NCBI GenBank assembly: GCA_018644935.1
Contig: JABGPL010000013.1
Coordinates: forward strand, 1 to 41,566
Direction: 5' to 3'
DNA length: 41,566 bases
Source: Calditrichota bacterium
GTDB lineage: Bacteria; Electryoneota; AABM5-125-24; Hatepunaeales; Hatepunaeaceae
Shown here: one piece after another, positions 16,629 through 23,737 of the stretch
Numbering within the stretch: position 1 is the stretch's first letter
Layout of the letters: each line of letters begins with the position of its first letter
The notes under the pieces: model-generated
The model's input: the letters and a program-made list of their open reading frames with translations, nothing else
Database searches by the model: none
What the model was told of the DNA's origin: nothing
Made by a program: the position numbers and the translations under genes

Positions 16629-17693
16629 ATGAAAAGTAAACTGCTCTACTTAACTCTGATTTTGATTTTACTTAACACGGCATCTTTTGGTGAAGTGTTC
16701 AAGGGTGGTTCGTTTTCGCTATCCGGTACTTACAAGTTTTCTTATGACGATAATGTCTTAAGGTACTCAAAGCGTGATTATGACAATGCACGTAATGGGA
16801 CAGAATCGACACCATCACCCACTGAAACACTTGACGACATCAGGTCAGATTTCAAGCTAAGTGCCACCTATCGGTTCAAGATTCTAAACCGGAGTGGTAG
16901 ATTTGGAGCATCTGGTAATTTTGGTCATTACCTTTTCAATTCATTCAAAAACTTTGGCTGGGCAAGTATTTACTATAAGCAGAAACTTGTAGATAAAATA
17001 AATATTCAGGTCAGTCATTTCTACGAACCATATTATTTTCTGAGAGACTATCTGGATGTTCAGACAAATTCCAGAGAACATTGTGATTTTGCAATGACAA
17101 AGTCGGTTGGAAAGCTGTATTATCGTCCGATAAAGATGTTTGAAATAGCACCTTATTATGAATTTAAAAGGTACAGCTACAATGAGTATTTCACTGAATA
17201 TGATGGTGATAGGATAGGGATTGGAGTTGAGGGGATTTTCAGAAAAGGACCGTGGCGGGTAGCATTGGATTATTCTTTCGGAACATACGATAATCTTGGT
17301 TTTGATTCTGAGTCGCTTTTTCCTTCCGGTGTTGATACTGAGGATAGCGAAACTGGTGATGGTGATTACGAAGAGGATTCCTATAACTTTTCAATATTTT
17401 ACTCCTTAAAGATCCTCGATTTAAAATCGCGAATCAAAGTCGAAGAGACAATTAATGATCGATACTATATGACGGAAAGATTACCTGCGGATGATCCAAT
17501 TCACCACGGACGTAACGATCTGGTTTTCACATCCAAAGTTAGTATGGAAATGAAATTGTCTAAGAGACTTGAAATAGAGATAGGGACAACTATTTATAAA
17601 AGGGATAGTGAAGGATCGTCTCCCCTCATACCAAAAGTTAAGAACTACTCCAGAAAGGTTGCTTGGTTAGAATTTAGCTACGATTTAATTTGA
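16629..17693 (+). CDS. Predicted outer-membrane beta-barrel protein, linked to the pgs operon
   Basis: A 354-residue protein with a signal peptide (to about residue 21). The rest is made of alternating aromatic/hydrophobic and polar residues, typical of transmembrane beta strands: 'SGTYKFSYDDNVLRYS', 'FKLSATYRFKI', 'RFGASGNFGHYLF', 'KINIQVSHFYEPYYF', 'MFEIAPYYEFKRYSY', 'WRVALDYSFGTYDN', 'YNFSIFYSLKILDLK'. It ends 'WLEFSYDLI', close to the aromatic-ending C-terminal strand recognised by the BAM machinery. An acidic loop (D/E-rich, near 235-250) interrupts the middle. No homologue family comes to mind. As the last gene of the pgs cluster it could be the outer-membrane exit for polyglutamate, but this is untested. 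Confidence 0.78.
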   Translation: MKSKLLYLTLILILLNTASFGEVFKGGSFSLSGTYKFSYDDNVLRYSKRDYDNARNGTESTPSPTETLDDIRSDFKLSATYRFKILNRSGRFGASGNFGHYLFNSFKNFGWASIYYKQKLVDKINIQVSHFYEPYYFLRDYLDVQTNSREHCDFAMTKSVGKLYYRPIKMFEIAPYYEFKRYSYNEYFTEYDGDRIGIGVEGIFRKGPWRVALDYSFGTYDNLGFDSESLFPSGVDTEDSETGDGDYEEDSYNFSIFYSLKILDLKSRIKVEETINDRYYMTERLPADDPIHHGRNDLVFTSKVSMEMKLSKRLEIEIGTTIYKRDSEGSSPLIPKVKNYSRKVAWLEFSYDLI

Positions 17694-17718
17694 CCTCCCA
17701 TCTAACAGCATCGCAATG

Positions 17719-17748
17719 TTGACAACTGATGTTTAATCTGAGTATCTT
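17719..17748 (+). promoter_or_regulatory. Promoter of the tRNA(CAU) gene
   Basis: A perfect TTGACA at 17719-17724 and TATCTT at 17743-17748 lie 18 bases apart. Transcription would begin near 17755, about 14 bases before the mature tRNA, which is normal spacing for a tRNA gene. Confidence 0.6.
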
Positions 17749-17768
17749 TAAGGCTACGATGATAACTT

Positions 17769-17845
17769 GGGCCTGTAGCTCAGTTGGTTAGAGCGACGGA
17801 CTCATAATCCGTTGGTCCTAGGTTCGAGTCCTAGTGGGCCCACCA
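17769..17845 (+). tRNA. tRNA with CAU anticodon, probably tRNA-Ile2 (lysidine-modified) rather than elongator Met
   Basis: A full cloverleaf can be drawn: acceptor stem GGGCCTG/TGGGCCC with two wobble pairs, D arm, five-base anticodon stem ACGGA/TCCGT around the loop CTCATAA (anticodon CAT), variable loop TGGTC, T arm CCTAG/CTAGG with the TTCGAGT loop, discriminator A and an encoded CCA at 17843-17845. CAT can be Met or Ile2. C4-G69 and C5-G68, which favour recognition by the lysidine synthase TilS, are both present, so I lean to Ile2. It is not an initiator: the 1-72 pair is G-C, and the anticodon stem lacks three consecutive G-C pairs. Confidence 0.95.
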
Positions 17846-17969
17846 TATAGAGCCGGAGTTTAAGATTAAAGATATTCAGGTGCGTATGCTTCTTTACATA
17901 GGAAAGAAAAGCAGTTATAAGAGCGTCGCATTCTGCCTAAAATCAAATTAGTACTTGATCATTAAAACA

Positions 17970-18002
17970 GATGCCCGGCGTTCGCCGCGCATCGTTTTTT
18001 TT
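17970..18002 (+). terminator. Intrinsic terminator downstream of the tRNA gene
   Basis: GATGCCCGGC (17970-17979) pairs with GCCGCGCATC (17984-17993) around a four-base loop, with one C-C mismatch in ten positions. Eight T residues follow at 17995-18002. This G/C-rich stem plus T-run is a textbook terminator for the tRNA transcript. It also shows that the upstream extension of the next reading frame is not coding. Confidence 0.85.
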
Positions 18003-18036
18003 GTCGGTAATTAACCGAATGTCAGGAGGTTGCAGA

Positions 18037-18768
18037 TTGATCGAGGAATTATCCATTTTGATAAGGTTGCAAGAAATCGACAACCAGCAAATGGAGATCG
18101 ATGAAGAGAAGGGAGATTTACCGGAGCAGATTGAAAAGCTTCGAATTGAGATTGCCGGATCTAAAACAGTTATATCTGAAATAGAGCAGAGACATCTTAA
18201 TAATCTTGAGGATAAGAAGCGATTAAAAGCTGAGTTAATTACTGCAAAAGGGCGTCTTGACAGAGCTCAGGCTATTATTTTTGAAGTGAAGACTACTCGC
18301 GAATATGATGCAATATCCTCTGAAATTGAACAAGCAAAAAGTTCAATCATTGATCTTGAAAGAGAACTCATCAGCAATAATTCTTTAATTGAAAAATCGG
18401 ATTCCAATCTCAATGAGGAGATTGCAAAGTTGCAGGAGATGGAAACCGAATTCAAGGATCGAAGCACGGAGATGGATTCCAGGTTAGATTGCAGTCGTGA
18501 AGAAGAATTAGCACTGAAAGAAGAACGAAATAAATGTCTTAAGAAGCTAAAAAGACCTGTAGTTGATCATTATGAGAGAATTCGAAAAATACGCAATGGC
18601 ATTGGAGTGTCATATATGTCGATTGATGCTTGCAGTTATTGTTATTCTGTAATGCCTCCTCAGCGGCAGGCTGAAGTTCGAAAGATGGCTGATATGATCA
18701 TATGTGAAGTTTGTGGTTGCATTCTCGTTACTGAAAAGGATGCACCAAATCTGGCATTTCCCCTATAA
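18037..18768 (+). CDS. Coiled-coil protein with C4-type zinc ribbon (DUF164/CdsZ-like)
   Basis: A 243-residue protein. The first 180 or so residues are long, charged, heptad-patterned helices (antiparallel coiled coil). The C-terminus has a zinc ribbon with the ligands C-x2-C in 'ACSYCY' and C-x2-C in 'ICEVCG', preceded by the conserved 'PPQ...ev'. Proteins of this type (DUF164, zf-RING_7) are widespread in bacteria; the chlamydial member binds nucleic acid, but a general function is not settled. I chose TTG 18037 because AGGAGG (18024-18029) lies seven bases upstream. The longer frame from ATG 17971 would translate a terminator hairpin. It lies upstream of rnpB. Confidence 0.88.
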   Translation: MIEELSILIRLQEIDNQQMEIDEEKGDLPEQIEKLRIEIAGSKTVISEIEQRHLNNLEDKKRLKAELITAKGRLDRAQAIIFEVKTTREYDAISSEIEQAKSSIIDLERELISNNSLIEKSDSNLNEEIAKLQEMETEFKDRSTEMDSRLDCSREEELALKEERNKCLKKLKRPVVDHYERIRKIRNGIGVSYMSIDACSYCYSVMPPQRQAEVRKMADMIICEVCGCILVTEKDAPNLAFPL

Positions 18769-18850
18769 TTGTCTTTTGTTTTCGCGGTAGGCAGTTTTCT
18801 TGATTTTTTTAGTTTGATGTGTTTAGTTTAATGAGTGAGTTGTAATAACT

Positions 18851-18883
18851 GACTCAGAGTCGATTTATTTTACAATAAATCGA
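18851..18883 (+). promoter_or_regulatory. Adjacent palindromes upstream of rnpB
   Basis: GACTCAGAGTC (18851-18861) is a perfect 5+1+5 palindrome. It is followed at once by TCGATTTATT-TTAC-AATAAATCGA (18860-18883), a perfect ten-base inverted repeat with a four-base loop. No T-run follows on either strand, so simple termination is unlikely. A regulator site or an RNA hairpin between the zinc-ribbon gene and rnpB are both possible. I cannot place a clear rnpB promoter. Confidence 0.5.
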
Positions 18884-18958
18884 GATGATAGCTGATATAA
18901 ATGATTTTATGTGGATTGATCAGATAGAGAATGTGATGTTTTTCACGGAGTTTCATTG

Positions 18959-19310
18959 AGGAGTCAATCGAGTGGTCGCGTCAGTCTATTGACTGATGAG
19001 GAAAGTCCGAACTCCAAAGGACAGGGTGCTCGCTAACAGCGAGGCGTTGGAAGGCGATGGCAAGCGCCACAGAAAACATACCACCTCGGGTTTCTCGAGG
19101 AAAGGGTGAGAAAGTGAGGTAAGAGCTCACTGGCATTCACTGTGAAGTGGATGATCGGCAAGCCCCACCCGGAGCAAGACCAAGCAATCGGGACTCAATT
19201 TTGAGGGAAGCTGTCCGTTTCCTTTGACCGATGGGTAGGTTGCAGAGCAGCAATGTCTGCCGTAGATAGATGATCACATAGAACAGAATTCGGCTTACGG
19301 ATTGACTCCT
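18959..19310 (+). ncRNA. rnpB: RNase P RNA, bacterial type A
   Basis: The catalytic RNA of RNase P, which matures tRNA 5' ends. The ends pair over eleven bases without mismatch (AGGAGTCAATC at 18959-18969 with GATTGACTCCT at 19300-19310), forming helix P1. The conserved core is present: 'GAGGAAAGTCCG' in the P4/CR-I region near 19000, 'ACAGAAAACATACC' near 19070, 'AGATAGATGATCAC' and the 3' 'ACAGAATTCGGCTTAC' before P1. The length of about 352 nt fits type A. It lies between the zinc-ribbon gene and recJ. Ends are set from P1 pairing and may differ by a few bases. Confidence 0.96.
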
Positions 19311-19370
19311 TGAATTTTCTAAGTTGCTCTTTTAACTTTGATTTTCGTTAATAAATACATAAATGTGGTA

Positions 19371-21065
19371 ATGGAATCAAAATGGGAGTTTTATAGCCCG
19401 TTAAATGCCACTGTTATCGGCAAGATGTCCGAACAGCTTGAGATTCCCAAACCGGTAGCTCGTGTTCTTTACAATCGTGGTATCATTGAAACAGAAGATG
19501 TACGTCATTTCCTAAGACCGAAAATGGAACATCTTCATGATCCATTCCTGATGAACGGAATGGATAAGGCTGTAGATCGATTGATCATTGCTCTCCGTGA
19601 GCATGAGCAAATATTGATTTATGGTGATTACGATGTTGATGGTATCACATCCACTGCGATGATGTATCTCTTCCTGAAGGATTTAGGGGGTCAGGTCTCG
19701 TTTTATATTCCTGATCGCGCCACGGAAGGCTATGGCATCTCAAGAGGTGGAATAGAGGAAGCTCGAGGTCACAATTGTTCCCTGATTATATCAGTGGATT
19801 GCGGTATCACTTCTGTAAAGGAAGTTGAAATTGCACGTGAACTCGGGATTGACTTGATTGTATCTGATCATCACGAACCTGGTGAGAGTCTACCAGATGC
19901 TGTTGCGGTAATAGACCCTAAGCGATCTGATTGTGCATATCCGTTCAAAGATTTGGCCGGAGTTGGCGTCGCTTTTAAATTAGCGCAAGGCTTAATCCAA
20001 AAGTTGAATTTAGACTCCGCTTATGCAGAGAAGTACTTGGATTTAGTCGCTATTGGGAGTGCTGCCGATATTGTTCCCCTAATTGGGGAAAATAGAGTTT
20101 TTACAAAATTGGGGTTGCAAAAACTTAACAGTAATGGCCTTGACGGTGTTACAACATTGCTTGAGACGGCTGGTTTTAAAACCGGGAAAATAGATGTCGG
20201 TCAGATAATCTATGGGCTTGCTCCGCGGATCAATGCGGTTGGGAGACTGGGTAGAGCTTCACCCGCTGTGGAATTGCTTGTAACGAGAAATCACAGCAGA
20301 GCACGTTCAATTGCCCTGCAATTAGAGGAAGAAAACCGACGTCGCAAGGAAATAGATTCTGCAACCCTCATAGAAGCATTATCTAAAATCGATTCAGTTT
20401 TTCACCCTGATCGTGATTCAGTAATCGTTCTTGATGGGGAGCAATGGCATCCTGGTGTTATCGGGATTGTTGCCTCACGCATAATTGAACGATATTATCG
20501 ACCAACGGTAATGATATCAGTCGATAAGGGTGTGGGAAAGGGCTCAGCACGAAGCGTACCTAATTTTGACTTGCATTCAGCTCTGAAATCTTGCGCTGAT
20601 TTGTTTATACAGTTTGGTGGGCATAAATATGCCGCGGGTTTGACAATTCCTGCCGAGAATATCCCAGAGTTCAGGAGGAGGTTTAATAAAATTGCTTCCG
20701 AAATGTTAACTCCAACAGATCTGATACGAAAAGTAAACATTGATGATGAAATTGAATTGGATATGATTACTTATGAACTACTTAGGATGCTTAACATGCT
20801 CGCTCCTTTCGGTCCTCACAACAGACATCCACAGTTTGTTTCGTACAACCTTTCCGTGGTCGGCACTCCTCGCATTGTAGGGAACAATCATTTGAAATTC
20901 AAAGTATCCCAAAATGGTGCTGTTATTGAGGCTATCGCATTTAATCGTGGTGAGGACATAAAAAGGCTGCAAACTAACAGAATTGTGGACCTCATTTATA
21001 CGATTGAAGAAAACACCTGGATGGACAGATCAAATTTGCAACTCAAAATTGTTGATTTGCGTTGA
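19371..21065 (+). CDS. recJ: Single-stranded-DNA-specific exonuclease RecJ
   Basis: A protein of about 564 residues of the DHH phosphoesterase superfamily that degrades ssDNA 5' to 3' in recombination and repair. Numbered from ATG 19371, motif I 'GDYDVDGIT' gives Asp86, Asp88 and Asp90. Then come 'SVDCGIT', the DHH motif 'SDHHEPG' (Asp166-His168), 'VAVIDPKR', 'LAGVGVAFKLAQGL' and the DHHA1 motif 'FGGHKYAAGLTI'. The C-terminal OB-like part contains 'LAPFGPHNRHPQF'. Length and order match RecJ. A TTG at 19338 would add eleven residues that do not look like the family. No strong ribosome binding site was seen for either start. Confidence 0.95.
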   Translation: MESKWEFYSPLNATVIGKMSEQLEIPKPVARVLYNRGIIETEDVRHFLRPKMEHLHDPFLMNGMDKAVDRLIIALREHEQILIYGDYDVDGITSTAMMYLFLKDLGGQVSFYIPDRATEGYGISRGGIEEARGHNCSLIISVDCGITSVKEVEIARELGIDLIVSDHHEPGESLPDAVAVIDPKRSDCAYPFKDLAGVGVAFKLAQGLIQKLNLDSAYAEKYLDLVAIGSAADIVPLIGENRVFTKLGLQKLNSNGLDGVTTLLETAGFKTGKIDVGQIIYGLAPRINAVGRLGRASPAVELLVTRNHSRARSIALQLEEENRRRKEIDSATLIEALSKIDSVFHPDRDSVIVLDGEQWHPGVIGIVASRIIERYYRPTVMISVDKGVGKGSARSVPNFDLHSALKSCADLFIQFGGHKYAAGLTIPAENIPEFRRRFNKIASEMLTPTDLIRKVNIDDEIELDMITYELLRMLNMLAPFGPHNRHPQFVSYNLSVVGTPRIVGNNHLKFKVSQNGAVIEAIAFNRGEDIKRLQTNRIVDLIYTIEENTWMDRSNLQLKIVDLR

Positions 21066-21074
21066 TCATTTAGT

Positions 21075-21103
21075 TTGACAAAATTTTATTTAATACATTT
21101 ACC
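21075..21103 (+). promoter_or_regulatory. Weak candidate promoter for the HMG-CoA/leucine operon
   Basis: A perfect TTGACA lies at 21075-21080, just after recJ, and the downstream region is AT-rich. No good -10 hexamer occurs at 16-18 bases (TTTACC at 21098-21103 fits only poorly). GGAG at 21107-21110 precedes the ATG at 21120. Confidence 0.3.
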
Positions 21104-21119
21104 AAACGGAGACTGATCT

Positions 21120-22172
21120 ATGCAAGACGTAGGAATAGTCGGATATGGTGCCTACATACCTCGCTACAGAATCAAGGTTGAATCAATAGCTAGTGTATGG
21201 GGTAACGATCCCGAAAACTACAAGCGTGGTCTTCAGTTAAGAGAGAAGTCAGTTCCTGGACATGATCAGGACACAATTACTTTATCAGTAGAAGCTGCAA
21301 GATACGCATTAAAACGCGCTGGGGTTAATCCGGAGCGACTTGGTTGTGTGTATGTGGGATCAGAATCTCACCCATATGCAGTTAAGCCTACGGGTACTAT
21401 CTTATCTGAAGCTATCGGCGCGACACCCGAATGCCACACGGCGGATTTTGAATTCGCCTGCAAGGCTGGTACGGAAGCGATGTACGTGTGCTATGCACAG
21501 GTAAAAGCTGGCTTGGTCGAAATAGGACTTGGAATAGGAGCAGATACATCTCAGGGTGCTCCCGGAGATGCTCTTGAATATTCAGCTTCTGCCGGTGCTG
21601 CTGCCTACATTTTCGGTACAGAAAATATCCTTGCTCGAGTCGATGAAACTTATGCGTATATGACTGATACTCCCGATTTCTGGAGACGTGAACATCAGCA
21701 CTATCCACAACACGCAGGTCGATTCACAGGTGATCCCGCATACTTCAAGCACACGCTTGGTGCTGCAAAAGGCATTATGAAAAAAACAGGCATGACTCCT
21801 GAAGATTTCGATTATGCTGTTTTCCATCAGCCCAACGGAAAGTTCCCGATGGCTGCAGGTAAAAAACTTGGTTTCCCAAGGGAAAAGATTGAGACCGGTT
21901 GGTTGGTACCCTGGCTTGGTAACACATATTCAGGCGCATCTCCGCTTGGTCTCTCCGCGGTTCTCGATGTTGCCGAACCTGGAAACAAGATATTGATGGT
22001 TTCGTTTGGCTCAGGTGCGGGTTCAGATGCATTTGTGTTTACTGTACAGGATCCAATTCTCAAAGTTCGAGACCTTGCTCCGAAAACCAGACCGCAACTT
22101 GACGAAAACAAGATTTACCTCGATTATGGCCGTTATGCAAAGTTCCGCGGTAAAATCCTGCGAAACTCGTAG
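21120..22172 (+). CDS. Archaeal-type hydroxymethylglutaryl-CoA synthase
   Basis: A 350-residue thiolase-superfamily enzyme that condenses acetyl-CoA with acetoacetyl-CoA to HMG-CoA, or cleaves HMG-CoA in reverse. It is the short archaeal type, not the 390-residue MvaS. Characteristic blocks are 'GIVGYGAYIPRYRI', 'VGSESHPYAVKPT', 'FACKAGTEAM' with the nucleophile Cys114, 'VFHQPNGKFP' with His236, and 'NTYSGASPLGLSAVLD'. The next two genes are the thiolase and DUF35 protein that form a complex with this enzyme in methanogens. No HMG-CoA reductase is nearby; the operon instead holds leucine-degradation genes. The direction of use is inferred. Confidence 0.92.
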   Translation: MQDVGIVGYGAYIPRYRIKVESIASVWGNDPENYKRGLQLREKSVPGHDQDTITLSVEAARYALKRAGVNPERLGCVYVGSESHPYAVKPTGTILSEAIGATPECHTADFEFACKAGTEAMYVCYAQVKAGLVEIGLGIGADTSQGAPGDALEYSASAGAAAYIFGTENILARVDETYAYMTDTPDFWRREHQHYPQHAGRFTGDPAYFKHTLGAAKGIMKKTGMTPEDFDYAVFHQPNGKFPMAAGKKLGFPREKIETGWLVPWLGNTYSGASPLGLSAVLDVAEPGNKILMVSFGSGAGSDAFVFTVQDPILKVRDLAPKTRPQLDENKIYLDYGRYAKFRGKILRNS

Positions 22173-22190
22173 CCAATTTAAGGAGAAAAA

Positions 22191-23351
22191 ATGAGAGAAG
22201 TAGCAATAATTGGTGTCGGGCTGCATAATTGGGGTGAATTGTGGGATGATTCACTACGGGATATGTTTGTTACCGCTGCCACAAATGCAATTAATGATTC
22301 CGGTGTAGATCACATCGATTCGATGTACATTGGATGTATGTCCGGTGGTTTGTTTGCCGCTCAAGAGCATCTAGCATCACTATGCGCTGATTATCTTGGT
22401 GCAACGCCAATTCCGGCAACCCGCGTTGAAAGTGCATGTGCATCAGGTGGTGTCGCAATGCGTATGGGCTGGATGGAGGTAGCATCTGGCTTATCCGACA
22501 TCGTATTGGTCAGTGGTGTTGAAAAAATGACCGATATTACCGGTGATGAGGCAACATTCGCCCTGTCAACTGCAGCTGACACCGAATATGAAGGATACCA
22601 GGGAGTTACATTCCCCGGTTTGTATGCAATGATGGCTCGCGCTCATATGGCAAAATATGGAACAACGATTGAACAGCTTTCTCAAGTCTCAGTCAAAAAC
22701 CATGCAAACGGCGCTCTAAACCCACATGCACAGTATCCTTTCGCGGTAACCCTTGAAACTGTGATGAATTCAACTCCCGTAGCAGATCCACTTCGACTGC
22801 TGCATTGTTCACCAATCACAGATGGCGCGGCTGCAGTTATTCTTGCACCCGTTGAACTCGCAAAGACAAAGTATAAAAACCATCCAATGGTTGTCATTAA
22901 AGGTTCCGGTCATGCAACAGACACCATAGCACTCCATTCCAGAGATGACTTCACAGTCATTAAAGCTGCTGAAATTGCCGGAAAGAAAGCCTACGAAATG
23001 GCAGGTAAAAAACCTGAAGATATCGACATGGCAGAAGTTCATGACTGTTTCTCAATTGCTGAGGTTATGGCAACTGAAGCACTAGGATTCTTTGAACCTG
23101 GACAGGGTGGTCCCGCTGCATTACGCGGTGACACTGCTCTTGATGGCTCCATGCCTATCAATACTTCCGGTGGACTGAAGTCAAAGGGTCACCCTGTTGG
23201 TGCAACTGGTGTTGCACAGGTAATAGAATTAACATCACAGCTTCGTGGAGATGCTGGTAAACGTCAATTGAAAGATCCTAAAGTCGGTTTAGCCCAGAAT
23301 ATGGGTGGAAGCGGTGGAAGTTCAGTTGTACACATTTTGGAGAAGCGATAA
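22191..23351 (+). CDS. Archaeal/SCP2-type acetyl-CoA acetyltransferase (thiolase) paired with HMG-CoA synthase
   Basis: A 386-residue thiolase making or cleaving acetoacetyl-CoA. The acyl-accepting Cys83 lies in 'ESACASGG', followed by 'VHDCFSIAE' and '[15 protein letters not shown]'. Classical thiolases have a second Cys in a C-terminal 'CxG'. Here that region reads '[14 protein letters not shown]', so the enzyme belongs to the SCP2-like group, as does the archaeal partner of HMG-CoA synthase. AAGGAG precedes the ATG. The stop overlaps the start of the DUF35 gene by one base. A second, classical thiolase occurs at 31718-32917, so this copy is probably dedicated to the HMG-CoA complex. Confidence 0.92.
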   Translation: MREVAIIGVGLHNWGELWDDSLRDMFVTAATNAINDSGVDHIDSMYIGCMSGGLFAAQEHLASLCADYLGATPIPATRVESACASGGVAMRMGWMEVASGLSDIVLVSGVEKMTDITGDEATFALSTAADTEYEGYQGVTFPGLYAMMARAHMAKYGTTIEQLSQVSVKNHANGALNPHAQYPFAVTLETVMNSTPVADPLRLLHCSPITDGAAAVILAPVELAKTKYKNHPMVVIKGSGHATDTIALHSRDDFTVIKAAEIAGKKAYEMAGKKPEDIDMAEVHDCFSIAEVMATEALGFFEPGQGGPAALRGDTALDGSMPINTSGGLKSKGHPVGATGVAQVIELTSQLRGDAGKRQLKDPKVGLAQNMGGSGGSSVVHILEKR

Positions 23352-23737
23352 TGAAGATCAGATCGCCACGTTATCATCGTGAAGTTGCTCAACGCTATCG
23401 TCTTGAAGCCGCACAGACGGAATCAGGAAAAATATTTTTCCCACCTCGGGTTGCATATCCCGGCGGTGAAACTGCAAAACCTGTTGTGTTAAAGGACACT
23501 GGTAAAGTTCTGACCTTTACTGTCATACACACACCTCCTGCGGAATATTCCGATCTTTCACCATACGGTCTTGGTATAATTGAGACTGATTGTGGAGCTC
23601 GATTATTAGCTCAAATCGTCGATTGCGATGTTGAAAAAATCGAAATCGGGATGAGAGTAAAATTCGAATTCAGACGGATGCGTACTGAAGGGGATGAAGG
23701 ACTTCTTTGTTATGGCTACAAGGTTGTTCCTGAATAA
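23351..23737 (+). CDS. DUF35 OB-fold protein, partner of the thiolase/HMG-CoA synthase pair
   Basis: A 128-residue protein of the DUF35/ChsH2-like family, whose archaeal member bridges thiolase and HMG-CoA synthase and helps form a shared CoA site. The OB-fold is recognisable from 'GKVLTFTVIHTPPAEYSDLSPY', 'GIIETDCGARLLAQIVD' and 'IGMRVKFEFRRM'. The N-terminal rubredoxin-like zinc ribbon normally reads 'C..CG..yFPPR..CP.C'. Here only 'GKIFFPPRVAYPGGE' remains, and all four cysteines appear to be replaced. The scaffold may therefore be zinc-free. It overlaps the thiolase by one base. Confidence 0.9.
   Translation: MKIRSPRYHREVAQRYRLEAAQTESGKIFFPPRVAYPGGETAKPVVLKDTGKVLTFTVIHTPPAEYSDLSPYGLGIIETDCGARLLAQIVDCDVEKIEIGMRVKFEFRRMRTEGDEGLLCYGYKVVPE

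Noticed and set aside
18894-18958. Promoter for rnpB (TTGATC at 18916 or TATAAA at 18894)
   Set aside because: Neither candidate has a matching second hexamer at 16-18 bases.
21814-22254. Several short open frames on both strands around the end of the HMG-CoA synthase gene
   Set aside because: All overlap conserved synthase or thiolase sequence and have no supporting motifs or binding sites.
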